From the NCBI GenBank assembly GCA_023213395.1, contig CM041465.1:203987741-204051740 (forward strand): a stretch of DNA of 64,000 nt. The letters are read 5' to 3'. Origin of the DNA: Cycas panzhihuaensis (Eukaryota > Cycadophyta). Positions 45,458 to 56,648 of this stretch are shown here, one piece after another. Both the position numbers and the translations under genes were made by a program. The notes under the pieces were generated by a model that worked only from the letters and a program-made list of their open reading frames with translations, made no database searches and was not told the origin of the DNA. Positions within the stretch are counted from its first letter, which is position 1, and each line of letters opens with the position of its first letter.

Positions 45458-48400
45458 TCCCCTCTTAATGTCATATCCTTTTCCTTCATGTCGATCTTGT
45501 CTCTGAGGTACAGGAATTTCTCTTTGGGAAGAGGTTTCGTGAAGATGTTAGCCAACTGTTCTGAGCTTGGACAATAGGTCAATTTGACTTCCCCTTTGTC
45601 TACTTTCTCTCTAATGAAGTGATGATGAACTTCAATATGTTTCGTTCAAGCATGAAAAACTGGGTTCTTCATCATTTAAATGGTGCTCTGATTGTCACAG
45701 TTGATTATGGTTGCCGCATTTTGAGAAAACTGAAGTTCATTCAAAAGATGTCTTAGCCAGATGGCCTCATAGGAAGATTGAACTGTTGCCTGGTATTTTG
45801 CTTCGGATGTAGATAATGATACAGTGGATTGTTTCTTGGTTCACCAAGATATAATGTCGTTTCCCAGGTCAAAACAGTATCCAGAGGTGGATTTTCGACT
45901 GTCAGTGTCTCTTGCCCAGTCTGAGTCTGTGTACCCGATTAATTGATTTGATCCTCGATTACTATAGTAAATCCCATAAGTCTTTGTTCCTTGCAGGTAT
46001 CGAAGAATATGCTTGGCTACCTTCTAATGAGATACCTTCGGGTTAGACATGTACCTTGAGATTAGTCCCACTACGAATGCAATGTCTAGTCTTGTTAAAG
46101 TGAGATATATGAGATTTCCAACAAGTTTCCTGTAAAGGGTATCATTTACTGGCTCCCCATCTGGATCAGCAGTAAGTTTGGTTCCAAAACTCATGGGCGT
46201 GAAAGATGGTTTGCAATCCATCATACTGAAGTCTTTCAGTATCTGTGCTATATACTTACTTTGATGCATGAAGATTCCATCCTTTAACTTATGAATTTCT
46301 ATCCCTAGGTAATAGTGAATCTCACCTAGGTTTGTCATTTTGAAGGTTTTTGACAATTAAAGTCGTAGCGAGTCGATCCAGTTCGTGTTGCTCCCAGTGA
46401 GAATCAGATCATCTACATACAATACAAGAATGGTGACCTGGTTATTCTTGTCAATGTGAATGTAAAGCCCGAGCCGACCGATCATTTCATCCCAAGACTT
46501 TGCAGGTATGAGTCCATCTTTGCATACCATGCTCTAGGAGTCTGTTTTAGTCCATAAAGAGCTTTGTTGAGTTTGCAAACCAGATGCTCCTATCCTTGTG
46601 CGACATATCCTGGAGGCTGCTCCATGTATACTTCCTCATGAAGATCTCCATCGAGAAAGGCTCCTTTGGCATCCATTTGTTACACTGGCCAATTATTTTG
46701 TGCAGTTAGGGCAATCACTGTCCTAAGTGTAGATTGACAGGAGCAAATGTTTCATCATAATCTATTCCTTGAGTTTGAGAGTAGCCCTTTGCAACAAGTT
46801 GGGCCTTGTATTTCTCAATTGAGCCATCAAATTTCTCTTTGATTTTATACAACCATCTGCATCCAATGATGGGTTTCCCTGGGGAGGAATAGTGAGATCC
46901 CAAGTTCTATTACTATGGATTGATTCCATTTCTTCATTCATTGCTTCCTTCTAACAAAGATCATTTTGGGATTGTTGATATGATATATCATGTTGAGCAG
47001 TGGGCCCGAGATGAGTTTGACTTCTAGTTCTTCTCCCTTCTTGAATGAGATCTAGATTTACTCTAAATTCCTCCACTATTTTCAAGTACCATTTTGGCAC
47101 TCTCTTCTATATGAGGTTTTGAGATTGAATTGAGTTATTGACAACCTCATTCTATTCAGATGAATGGGATCCTGCATTTGTAACTTCATCAGAAACACTT
47201 GTAGTGACAGTTGGATCCAACTTGGTAAAATGATGTCATCTGATTGAGTAGGGACAATTGTCCTATCAACTTGGCCTTTATCAGATGATTCATCAAAGTG
47301 CACATCCCTAATGGGATAGATCCTGTTGGTTAGAGGATCTAGGCATTGATATGCTTTGGATACCTCACTGTATCCTACAAGAATACATCTCCTGCTTTTA
47401 TCATCTAATTTCGTACTCTCCTCAGCAGGAATATGCATGTAGACGGTTGATCCAAAGACTCGAAGGTGTGAAACATTTGGTTTCTATCCCGACCATGCTT
47501 CCTCAAGAGTTATGTTCTCTAGTACTTTGGTTGGACTTCGGTTGAGGAGGTATACGGCTATATTGGCTACTTCAACCCAGCATTTGTTGCTCACCCCTTT
47601 TTGTTTCAACATGGAACAAGTCATTTCTGTTATGGTCCTATTTTTTCTCTCAACCACTCCATTGGATTGAGGAGTGTAGGGTGTTGTAAATTGCCTTTAT
47701 ATACCATTTTTCTTGTAGTATTGTGAGAATTCATTGGAGGTGAATTCTCCACCATTGTCGGTCCTCAGGCATTTCATGCTACATCCACTTTCTTTTTCAA
47801 CTTTGGCTTTGAAGTTGATGAAGGTGTCAAATACATCAAATTTTAGTTTGAGAAAGTAGATCTAGATCTTTCTGGTGCAATCATCTATGAAAGTTAAGTA
47901 ATAGTGTGCCCCTTGCACTGATGGAGGAGTGAATGGGCCACAAAGATCACTATGAATTAGCTACAATTTGCAATGTGCTATGGTAGTGCTGGCAGAAAAT
48001 TGTAGTTTATGTTGTTTACCCATCATGCATGTGTTACAAATAGAGCTAGATTTTTTAATCCACGGGAGACCATGCACCATATCATGTTTGCTTAAAAAGG
48101 ATAAAGCATCATAAGACAAATGACCATAGCGCAAATGCCAAAGTTTTTTATTATCAACATTTTCAGTTATATGAAGGGCTGAGTGAATTGGTGTGGAAAT
48201 AAATTTGTACAATCCATTGGTTTTGATGCCTATACCAATTACTTTGTTCCCTTTGTATTTATCAAAAATGACACATCCATCACCATCAAATAGAACTTGG
48301 AGTTTGTTGTCAGTCAACTGAGATATAGATAGCAGGTTTTTTGTCATCCCTGGTACATAGAGCACACAACCAACTTTTTCAGTATTCCCATCTGGCATGG

Positions 48401-48680
48401 TAATAGGAACAATTCCGTGTCCTTGTATTGGATGAGTGGTGTCGTCTCCAAGCTCGACTGAACCACAATTTTGAGAAGGACTCATGTTGTTGAACCATGT
48501 TCGCCTGTGGATCATGTGCCTAGAAGCTCCAGAGTCTATAAACCAATCATCATGACTTTTGTTCTGTACTACTGAGGAAAGAGTTGTTATGAATGCGGTC
48601 TCTTCTTCCTCTTCTTCAATTGATTCCTTTTTGTCGAGTTGTCCTGAGAGGCTAGCGGAAGCTATGATCCCCCTTTCCAT
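45458..48680 (-). pseudogene. pol: pol of Copia-G
   Basis: Read right to left. Protease WFIDSGASRHMIHR (about 48545-48500), D-S-G intact, in a 239-codon open stretch (48680-47961) that continues through LLSISQLTDNKLQ and the pre-integrase finger (LWHLRYGHLSYDAL ... CNTCMMGKQHKL). Integrase near 47950-47600 with the NGVVERKN glutamate kept. RT 46903-46356 with [20 protein letters not shown] and YVDD at 46408-46419, then HYYLGIEIH. RNase H about 46080-45520. Frame breaks near 47950, 47080, 46715 and 46360. It is a full copia polyprotein, lightly damaged; some breaks could be sequence errors. Confidence 0.88.
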
Positions 48681-49629
48681 ATCAGCCTTGCGGTGACGGT
48701 AATCGGTGGTGTAATGACCAGCTTTCCCACAATAATATCAAATGATTTGGTGACCAAGTCGTCCTCCCAAGTACTGAGTGGCGTTGGAGCGAGGAGAAGA
48801 TCGTCCTCTACTAGGGATATAGTTTGTGAGTCGTCTTCTCCCTCGGTCCGATCCATGAAAATTTCCTATGTTGGAGGTGCCCCTGCCTCGAATACTCACT
48901 CTAGATGAGAATGCATTCTCTAATTCATTTTCGAGGTTGATTTCAGTTTGTTCATGATGTAGAAATTGGCCACAAACGGTAGTGAAGGAGTTGCAAAATT
49001 TCTGCCGTCAACTTGTAAGATATGACAAAGTTCTAGAATCTGGTAGGAAGTTTGTGTATAATAAGATCAATGAGGTCACCATCTGAATAATTCACTCCAA
49101 CTGACATCAAGTTCTCATGAAGTAGCTTGAATTGTCCAAGGAAGGAGGTAAAGTCTTCTGATTCAGACATCCTTAGTGTAGCCATTTGGTTTTTGAGAGC
49201 CATGACACGTGCAGTCTTTGTTTGGGCATACAATGTCTTCAATGTTGTCCAAGCCTCGTAAGGAGTAGTGGCGTCGGCTATGTGAGGTAGGATGGAGTCT
49301 GCAACCGACAGAGTTATGGAGGCAAGTGCAAGGCCCTTTTGTTCCAAGTACATCTTCTTTTCAAAGACATCTGCAGTTCAGTTTGACGCCTCGATCTGGT
49401 CCCAAGCACCCTGAGCCACCAGTATGGATCTCATCTTGGTCTTCCATGATTCATAGTTGTCACCAGAGAGTTTTTCGGACTCAAAGTGTCGAAGAGAAGA
49501 GGTTGTGATGAGGTGAGTAATTCTATTAAGTCTAGACACAGGATTACTTGAACTCGTAGGCCCGTCGATAAACCTTTGACAGAGATTCGAGACAAGTAAC
49601 TTCGTGGCACTAACTGCTAACCACTGCAC
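48681..49629 (-). pseudogene. gag: gag of Copia-G (first copy)
   Basis: Minus-strand Gag: FESEKLSGDNYESWKTKMRS (about 49478-49420), a frame break near 49375, then QKGLALASITLSVADSILPH and NQMATLRMSESEDFTSFLGQ. A knuckle near 48745-48695 reads YYCGKAGHYTTDY: the first Cys position is a stop and the last Cys is Tyr. The duplicated copy at 54041-54626 has the same region as one uninterrupted frame, so the break near 49375 is specific to this copy. The frame start is upstream of LSGDNYESW; the exact ATG is uncertain. Confidence 0.83.
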
Positions 49630-50603
49630 TATGAGGCTTCAGCAGTCGGTTGAGCTCCCTAATCGAGGATTGGCTCAAGGTACTATAGGGTCCTCCTATA
49701 TACCTTTCAATACGTGGAGGCTCAAATCCGTGAGCGGGTTCTGTCTGAGGCTTGGGTATTGGCTCCTTTCGGTTCCCCTCACTTCACACGTTAGTTCTAA
49801 ACTCCCAACGTGCTTAGCCAAGAATGACAGATCCACCGCAATTGTTATAGACCCCCGGAATAGGGTCTCTAAGGCTGGGAACGAGTAGCTACCAAGCAGT
49901 GTTATCTACCCATGGGAAGACACCAAAAATGGAGGCAAACACAAGTATATCCCCTTCTTTTTTAAATAAAATGAAGAAGACTACAATATTCAACCAAGAA
50001 TAAGAAAATACAGCAAAGAAGATTTAGGGTACTTTCCTGAGTGAAAGTTCTGCTACTAGCAGCCGTAAGAATGGCAGTATGGGTCAACAAATAGGGTAAA
50101 AAATTGACTTTCATGAAACACTTCGAAAATGGTGTCAAAAGAACAGCCTCGATGAATAGATTCCAAATCTACAACTAGCTTTTCGAATGGACACCACAGT
50201 GATGAGAAAATGCCAGTCAAATCTCCAAGTGGCAGGTAGGTTTTCATCACATTTTCTTGATAACTTTCGGATCCGGAGATGAGAGCCCCAGTCATATATC
50301 AATGGAAAGCTCATGTCAAGAGCTTTATTTTGGTACCTGGTTTTCTCCGTATAGATGTTAAATGCGGTAGGCGAGCAAAATACTCCAAAGCGGTACGTGC
50401 AAGTTCGAGGAGCTTTTAGGGCATGAAGATGATTGAATCACGGTTCGGTCCTTTAGAGAAATAGGATGAGCAAGTCAAGGCACCCCTCCAGGTAAAATTT
50501 TGTCGAAATCTGAGACAAGAAATTTTTTTGACCATACAAGTGTACAGACCCAACCATACAGTCATAAGGAAAACCTCCTGCAGATTGGATCAAACCCTAA
50601 GAT
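49630..50603 (-). other. Leader of Copia-G
   Basis: Between primer site and gag on the minus strand. It contains the shared leader motif (50495-50575: TGTATGG clusters, GGTCAAAAAAATT, CAGATTTCGACAAAATTT) and a phrase CCGAAAGTTATCAAG (about 50270-50256). No gene is supported. Confidence 0.65.
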
Positions 50604-50616
50604 GGCTCTGATACCA
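50604..50616 (-). other. Primer-binding site of Copia-G
   Basis: The minus strand reads TGGTATCAGAGCC directly after the 5' LTR. Confidence 0.9.
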
Positions 50617-50845
50617 TGTTGGATCAAGAAAGCCAAACATATCAGAGATCTAGGTATGAAAATAATGAACTCACTTGATCATTATGAGAGATCGATTACA
50701 TATTTATACATGAGATGTCTAACAACCCATTAGGGTTTTAGACTAACTAACATAGAATGTTTACATTACTTAACATTAACAATTATGAGGTGACAGCTAG
50801 ATACAATACACTAATATACTAAGGATTAGACATTATATTCTAACA
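50617..50845 (-). repeat. 5' LTR of Copia-G (right)
   Basis: 229 bp, TGTTAGAATATAATG to GATCCAACA on the minus strand. Nearly identical to the duplicate at 55618-55847. Confidence 0.93.
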
Positions 50846-51421
50846 CTTTCTCTCCCAAGAAAATTATATATCAGCAATCTTCTAATCAAGTTCCAATTAG
50901 AAGATGCCAGAACAGTGTCTACTCCAGTGAAGCCCAATGTCAAACTTTCCGATGAAGACCCTCGAAAAGTAGACGCAACACTCTATTGGCAACTTGTAGG
51001 TAGCCTCATTTATGTTACCAACACAAGGCTGGATATTGTCCATGGCGTTGGCATTCTTGCATGTCACATGACAACTCCAAAGCAGAACCATTGACAAGCA
51101 ACAATACGAGTGTTGAAGTACCTGAAAACAACCAGCAAACTCAGTTTGTTGTATAAGCACAACAATGATTTCAGACTTATAGCATACATACATTCGGATT
51201 TTGCCGGTGACAAAAATACAGGAAGATCAACGTCCGGGTACATCACATTTCTTGGAACAGCTCTAATTTCATGGCGGTCATGACGGCAAAAAATCACTGT
51301 AGATTCTACTACTGAAGCCGAATACATAGCTGCTTCTGAGACTAGCATGGAGGTGATATGGCTTCGCAAATTATTAAATACTTTGGATATCACCCAGACA
51401 GGTCCAACAAGCTTACATGTG
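50846..51421 (+). pseudogene. pol: pol of Copia-F, part 2 (end of RT, RNase H)
   Basis: Copia-F coding resumes after Copia-G with LSQENYIS, then VDATLYWQLVGSLIYVTNTR, YIHSDFAGDKNTGRSTSGY (RNase H first Asp), DSTTEAEYIAASE (catalytic Glu) and LRKLLNTLDI. Stops occur in place of Trp in NHWQAT and Arg in SRRQ. It ends at the ATGTG target site of Copia-H. The same segment is present again at 55848-56423. Confidence 0.85.
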
Positions 51422-51633
51422 TGTAAAAGGTAATGTTTTACCTTAGGTCATAATATTTAATGTGAGGGTCTTATACCTCTTCCCCCTTTTGTCTTAAGTT
51501 GACAAGTGGCATCACGTAGTTGAGCGGTTGCCATTTGTACCGATCTTGTACTTGTATATATACGTAATATGTAATGAATCATCAATAAAGAAGGTGTGAG
51601 AGTGAATTCATTCTTCATCAAGGTTTTGTTACA
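51422..51633 (+). repeat. LTR of Copia-H in unit 1
   Basis: 212 bp, TGTAAAAGGTAATG to TTTTGTTACA. Matches 56424-56635 and the 3' LTR 61555-61759. Confidence 0.92.
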
Positions 51634-51646
51634 TGGTATCAAAGCG

Positions 51647-52329
51647 GGCTCCTTTGGTCCTCCTGCCTGTGAAGAAGCAAGTTAAGGCTTCATTGAAAGG
51701 AGAAGAAGAATACTAGAGACAAATTGTTATCACAAGACTCTACTATATGAAGACAAGCTGACCAAGTGGATTTGGAAGAAGAATCGCAGTTTATGGTATG
51801 TACGGGCTTGTACGGACGCCAAAAATCGAAGTCATCAGAATTCGACAAAACTCACCCAGATCGTAGATCGTGGCATCCTCTTCATATTTCTCTTCTACAT
51901 CGACATCATTCGAAGCCGTTTTGACCCAGTTTCAAGCAAAAATATAGGCGTGCAGGTTAGGAGCCTTCTCTCTGTGTTTTCTAAAAAAAAATTGATCAAA
52001 ATCCCTGGTACAAAGTACATGAATCCTTCCTCATCACTAGACGAAGAGATTAAGTGATTGTTTGCATGTTTTTGAGTTGATTTTTCTGCATTTTTTCTCA
52101 AAAACGTCAAAAACCCTTGGGCGCGGGTTTACACTTTCGTCTGAGATTTTCTCTCACATCTGAAGGCCAATCACGAAAGTAAAGTTAGATTTGGATACCC
52201 ATTTGGAAGACCTTTCATTCAAGACCACTTTCGTCTCTATCTGTACAACTTCTGTACCGTACAAAAATCCGTACAACAGGTCGTACAAACATTCAAATCT
52301 GTTTTTCTTGCCTCCATTCATTCTTAACA
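51647..52329 (+). other. Leader of Copia-H in unit 1
   Basis: The shared leader motif lies at 51795-51862 (GTACGGGCTTGTACGGACG, CCAAAAATCG, CAGAATTCGACAAAA). A CCGTACAA-rich cluster at 52243-52292 is largely complementary to the GTACGG cluster as preserved in unit 2 and lies just before the gag ATG. Confidence 0.6.
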
Positions 52330-53345
52330 ATGGCCTTCTCTACTGGTTCACTGATTGAGAGTGACAAACTTACAGAAATAAATTTTAGCGTTTGGAAAAT
52401 CAAGATGGAAGGGTTACTGAGAGCAAAGCACGCCTGGAAAATCACTACTGGGGCTAAAAAACAGCCAGTTGATGCAACAACCTTGACCAGTTGGTAGGAA
52501 AGAAACAATGTTGTTGTTTCGGTTCTTAAACTCTCGATTTCTGACTCATTATTAGTTTATGTGGACGGCCTAGAAGATGCAAATGAAATTTGGCAAGTTA
52601 TGACTTCAATGTTTAGTAGAAAAAATGAAGCTAGAACGGTGGCATTAAGAGAAGAGCTCTACAAATTGAAAATGAGAGAGGGTCAAACTGTGTCAGATTT
52701 TTTAACTAAGTTCACTAGCATTAAGATTGCCCTTCTCACAGCAGGAGATAAGTTAACAGACACAGAACTAATACATCTGGTGCTTAATAAACTTCCAAAG
52801 ACTTTGATAATATGGTGATAAGTTAACACAGAACTAATACATCTGGTGCTTAATAAACTTCCAAAGTCTTTTGATAATATGGTGAATATGTCTTGTGAAG
52901 GAGGACATACAACCACAATGTCTTTTGATACTTTGACAGGACATATGTATGCTCAAGAGCAAAGAAATCAAAGGTATGAAGAAGACTCAGAAATTGAAGA
53001 AGCACTCATTTCTAAACTTCAATTAGGAGGCATAGGAAGAGGACAATTCAATCCCAGATCAAGAGGAAGAACACCAGCAAGTCACAGGGACATTGACGGA
53101 AGGAAGAGGACGAGGAAGGATGATTAGCAATCCACCACGAGATGCCAGAGTATGCTTTAAGCATGGAAAACTGTGTCACTTTTCAAGTAACTATAGAGCT
53201 TTTGATGTTTGTTATCACTATGGCCAAACAGGTCGTTATCCCTATCAGTGCTACCAGAGATGTGCAAACCGCAAAGGAAAACAACAGTATTCGGAAATTA
53301 TAGCAAAGAAAAGACATACCGAAGAAGAAATTGAAACTACTTTCA
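52330..53345 (+). pseudogene. gag: gag of Copia-H in unit 1
   Basis: The ATG at 52330 (MAFSTGSLIESDKLTEINFS) is better preserved than in unit 2 and leads into VWKIKMEGLLRAKHAWKITT, one stop in place of a residue after LTSW, then the UBN2 core EDANEIWQVMTSMFSRKNEA and VLNKLPK. A direct duplication of about 70 bp near 52752-52880 repeats the NKLPK segment and breaks the frame. The knuckle is damaged here (CFKHGKLCH) compared with unit 2 (CFNCGKPGH). Confidence 0.8.
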
Positions 53346-54043
53346 TTGCAGACTTTGATGACCAATGCAAGTGCAACAGAAAACTGGTATATAGACTCGG
53401 ATGCCTCACATCATATGACAGGAGTTAAAGAATGGTTTGAAATCATCAAACCTTATGAATGCAATACATCTGTTGAACTAGGAGACAACTTTTCCTTACA
53501 CATAAGGGGAACAGGACAAATTGCCATACTCACTGACGGAAAAGTTCAACGTATAGGCAATGTTTTTTTTTTGTACCTGGAATAAAAAAGAATCTCCTAT
53601 CAGTATCACAATTGAGTGATAAAAAGTTAAGAACAATATTCGATGAACATGGATATTGTTATATCCTTGATATGAAAAGAAATAGGACTATTATAGCCAA
53701 AGGAGAAAAATGCAATAGGTTGTATAAACTCCTTTCAACTCTGTAATGCTCGATAAAGGCCCCACCAAAATGATTTCGATGTAAAAGCTTTTGTCACGAT
53801 ACCACTGATAATAGTGAAATTTGGCATTTGAAGTATGGTCATATCTCTCATGATAGGTTAGAAAGATTAAAAAAATATAACATGGTAAATGGACTGCCAG
53901 ATCTCATTTAATCATTTTGTATGTAAAAGTTGTATGATGGGAAAACAACACAGAACTCCGTTTTCAAGGAGTACCTGGCGAGCACGATGCAGATTGGAAT
54001 TAATACACACTGATCTATGTGGACCGTTTACGCCTATCTCAAT
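53346..54043 (+). pseudogene. pol: pol fragment of Copia-H in unit 1
   Basis: Protease YIDSDASHHMTG in the frame damaged near 53400, then the stretch to KGEKCNRLYKLLST, the finger CKSCMMGKQHRT and the first integrase Asp (IHTDLCGP). It ends at the duplication junction, so it lacks two of three integrase acids, RT and RNase H. It carries more indels than the unit 2 copy. Confidence 0.8.
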
Positions 54044-54626
54044 CTGGTATAATAATAAGATCAATGAGGTCACCATCTGAATAATTCACTCCAACTGACA
54101 TCAAGTTCTCATGAAGTAGCTTGAATTGTCCAAGGAAGGAGGTAAAGTCTTCTGATTCAGACATCCTTAGTGTAGCCATTTGGTTTTTGAGAGCCATGAC
54201 ACGTGCAGTCTTTGTTTGGGCATACAATGTCTTCAATGTTGTCCAAGCCTCGTAAGGAGTAGTGGCGTCGGCTATGTGAGGTAGGATGGAGTCTGCAACC
54301 GACAGAGTTATGGAGGCAAGTGCAAGGCCCTTTTGTTCCAAGTACATCTTCTTTTCAGCAGCATCTGCAGGTTCAGGTTTGACGCTCTCAGTCTGGTCCC
54401 AAGCACCCTGAGCCACCAGTATGGATCTCATCTTGGTCTTCCATGATTCATAGTTGTCACCAGAGAGTTTTTCGGACTCAAAGTGTCGAAGAGAAGAGGT
54501 TGTGACGAGGTGAGTAATTCTATTAAGTCTAGACACAGGATTACTTGAACTCGTAGGCCCGTCGATAAACCTTTGACAGAGATTCGAGACAAGTAACTTC
54601 GTGGCACTAACTGCTAACCACTGCAC
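54041..54626 (-). pseudogene. gag: gag of Copia-G, N-terminal part, duplicate
   Basis: An uninterrupted minus-strand frame of about 195 codons: FESEKLSGDNYESWKTKMRS, WDQTESVKPEPADAAEKKMY, SVADSILPHIADATTPYEAW, KTLYAQTKTARVMALKNQMA and LGQFKLLHENLMSVGVNYSD. This is the intact version of the region broken near 49375. It is truncated at its C-terminal end by the duplication junction, so the knuckle is missing. Confidence 0.83.
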
Positions 54627-55604
54627 TATGAGGCTTCAGCAGTCGGTTGAGCTCCCTAATCGAGGATTGGCTCAAGGTACTATAGGGTCCTCCTATATAC
54701 CTTTCAATACGTGGAGGCTCAAACCCGTGAGCGGGTTACATCGAGGCTTGGGTATTGGCTCCTTTCGGTTCCCCTCACTTCACACGTTAGTTCTAAACTC
54801 CCAACGTGCTTAGCCAAGAATGACAGATCCACCGCAATTGTTATAGACCCCCGGAATAGGGTCTCTAAGGCTGGGAACGAGTAGCTACCAAGCAGTGTTA
54901 TCTACCCATGGGAAGACACCAAAAATGGAGGCAAACACAAGTATATCCCCTTCTTTTTTAAATAAAATGAAGAAGACTACAATATTCAACCAAGAATAAG
55001 AAAATACAGCAAAGAAGATTTAGGGTACTTTCCTGAGTGAAAGTTCTGCTACTAGCAGCCGTAAGAATGGCAGTATGGGTCAACAAATAGGGTAAAAAAT
55101 TGACTTTCATGAAACACTTCGAAAATGGTGTCAAAAGAACAGCCTCGATGAATAGATTCCAAATCTACAACTAGCTTTTCGAATGGACACCACAGTGATG
55201 AGAAAATGCCAGTCAAATCTCCAAGTGGCAGCTAGGTTTTCTTCACATTTTTGCTGATAACTTTCAGATCTGGAGATGAGAGCCCCCGAGTCATATATCA
55301 ATGGAAAGCTCATGTCAAGAGCTTTATTTTGGTACCTGGTTTTCTCCGTATAGATGTTCGTACGGTAAGAACTGAGCAAAATACTCCAGTGGCAGCCGTG
55401 CAAGTTCGAGGAGCTTTTAGGGCATGAAGATGATTGAATCACGGTTCGGTCCTTTAGAGAAATAGGATGAGCAAGTCAAGGCACCCCTCCAGGTAAAATT
55501 TTGTCGAAATCTGAGACAAGAAATTTTTTTGACCATACAAGTGTACAGACCCAACCATACAGTCATAAGGAAAACCTCCTGCAGATTGGATCAAACCCTA
55601 AGAT
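54627..55604 (-). other. Leader of Copia-G, duplicate
   Basis: Corresponds to 49630-50603, with the leader motif at about 55495-55575. It differs from unit 1 near 55354-55395, where it reads GTTCGTACGGTAAGAAC against a scrambled sequence in unit 1. Confidence 0.65.
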
Positions 55605-55617
55605 GGCTCTGATACCA

Positions 55618-55847
55618 TGTTGGATCAAGAAAGCCAAACATATCAGAGATCTAGGTATGAAAAATAATGAACTCACTTGATCATTATGAGAGATCGATTA
55701 CATATTTATACATGAGATGTCTAACAACCCATTAGGGTTTTAGACTAACTAACATAGAATGTTTACATTACTTAACATTAACAATTATGAGGTGACAGCT
55801 AGATACAATACACTAATATACTAAGGATTAGACATTATATTCTAACA
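55618..55847 (-). repeat. 5' LTR of Copia-G, duplicate
   Basis: 230 bp, nearly identical to 50617-50845, followed by the same CTTTC flank. Confidence 0.92.
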
Positions 55848-56423
55848 CTTTCTCTCCCAAGAAAATTATATATCAGCAATCTTCTAATCAAGTTCCAATT
55901 AGAAGATGCCAGAACAGTGTCTACTCCAGTGGAGCCCAATGTCAAACTTTCCGATGAAGACCCTCGAAAAGTAGACGCAACACTCTATTGGCAACTTGTA
56001 GGTAGCCTCATTTATGTTACCAACACAAGGCTGGATATTGTCCATGGCGTTGGCATTCTTGCATGTCACATGACAACTCCAAAGCAGAACCATTGACAAG
56101 CAACAATACGAGTGTTGAAGTACCTGAAAACAACCAGCAAACTCAGTTTGTTGTATAAGCACAACAATGATTTCAGACTTATAGCATACATACATTCGGA
56201 TTTTGCCGGTGACAAAAATACAGGAAGATCAACGTCCGGGTACATCACATTTCTTGGAACAGCTCTAATTTCATGGCGGTCAAGGCGGCAAAAAATCACT
56301 GTAGATTCTACTACTGAAGCCGAATACATAGCTGCTTCTGAGACTAGCATGGAGGTGATATGGCTTCGCAAATTATTAAATACTTTGGATATCACCCAGA
56401 CAGGTCCAACAAGCTTACATGTG
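55848..56423 (+). pseudogene. pol: pol of Copia-F, part 2, duplicate
   Basis: Repeats 50846-51421 almost exactly. WRSRRQKITVDSTTEAEY is open here where unit 1 has a stop. It ends with the ATGTG target site (56419-56423) before the intact Copia-H. Confidence 0.85.
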
Positions 56424-56635
56424 TGTAAAAGGTAATGTTTTACCTTAGTTCATAATATTTAATGTGAGGGTCTTATACCTCTTCCCCCTTTTGTCTTAAG
56501 TTGACAAGTGGCATCACGTAGTTGAGCGGTTGCCATTTGTACCGATCTTGTACTTGTATATATACGTAATATGTAATGAATCATCAATAAAGAAGGTGTG
56601 AGAGTGAATTCATTCTTCATCAAGGTTTTGTTACA
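56424..56635 (+). repeat. 5' LTR of Copia-H
   Basis: 212 bp, TGTAAAAGG to TTGTTACA. TATA-like TATATATA lies at about 56556 and AATAAA at 56586. Confidence 0.93.
56556..56564 (+). promoter_or_regulatory. TATA box in Copia-H LTR
   Basis: TGTATATATAC in the U3-like part of a short LTR, with an AATAAA signal about 30 bp downstream (56586-56591), implying a very short R region. The 3' LTR keeps TATATATA but has lost a neighbouring 7 bp. Confidence 0.5.
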
Positions 56636-56648
56636 TGGTATCAAAGCG
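56636..56648 (+). other. Primer-binding site of Copia-H
   Basis: TGGTATCAAAGCG adjoins the LTR. It differs at one position from the tRNA-Met consensus TGGTATCAGAGC. Confidence 0.85.

Larger units (their letters stand above)
45228..50845 (-). mobile_element. Copia-G, minus-strand copia element nested in Copia-F
   Basis: Bounded by 229-230-bp LTRs (45228-45457 and 50617-50845) and a perfect 5-bp target-site duplication CTTTC (45223-45227, 50846-50850). Minus-strand order: 5' LTR (right), primer site, leader, gag, protease, integrase, RT, RNase H, polypurine tract TTAAGAGGGGA, 3' LTR (left). LTRs differ at about 8 of 230 positions. Several stops and shifts are present, but integrase Glu and YVDD are kept. 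A second copy of its gag-leader-LTR end exists at 54041-55847. Confidence 0.93.
51422..54043 (+). mobile_element. Copia-H 5' half, duplicate copy in unit 1
   Basis: LTR 51422-51633, primer site TGGTATCAAAGCG at 51634, leader, gag and the start of pol, stopping abruptly at 54043 within integrase (after DLCGPFTPIS) at the tandem-duplication junction. It has no 3' LTR of its own. It is flanked on the left by Copia-F with the ATGTG target site (51417-51421). Confidence 0.87.
54041..55847 (-). mobile_element. Copia-G fragment (gag, leader, 5' LTR), duplicate in unit 2
   Basis: Corresponds to 49037-50845. It contains gag 54041-54626, leader, primer site 55605-55617 and LTR 55618-55847. The 3' LTR and pol are absent because only this end was duplicated. 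Confidence 0.88.

Noticed and set aside
49604-49888. Plus-strand frame containing SVELPNRGLAQGT
   Set aside because: Antisense to the Copia-G gag/leader boundary. The GGTACTATAGGG-like and CGAGGATTGG text made me consider an rRNA or tRNA fragment, but no cloverleaf or conserved rRNA block could be supported.
51422-54043. Two independent Copia-H insertions at the same target
   Set aside because: Both copies share the same target site, the same flanking Copia-F and Copia-G sequence and the same internal 70-bp duplication, so a tandem duplication of one insertion explains them better.
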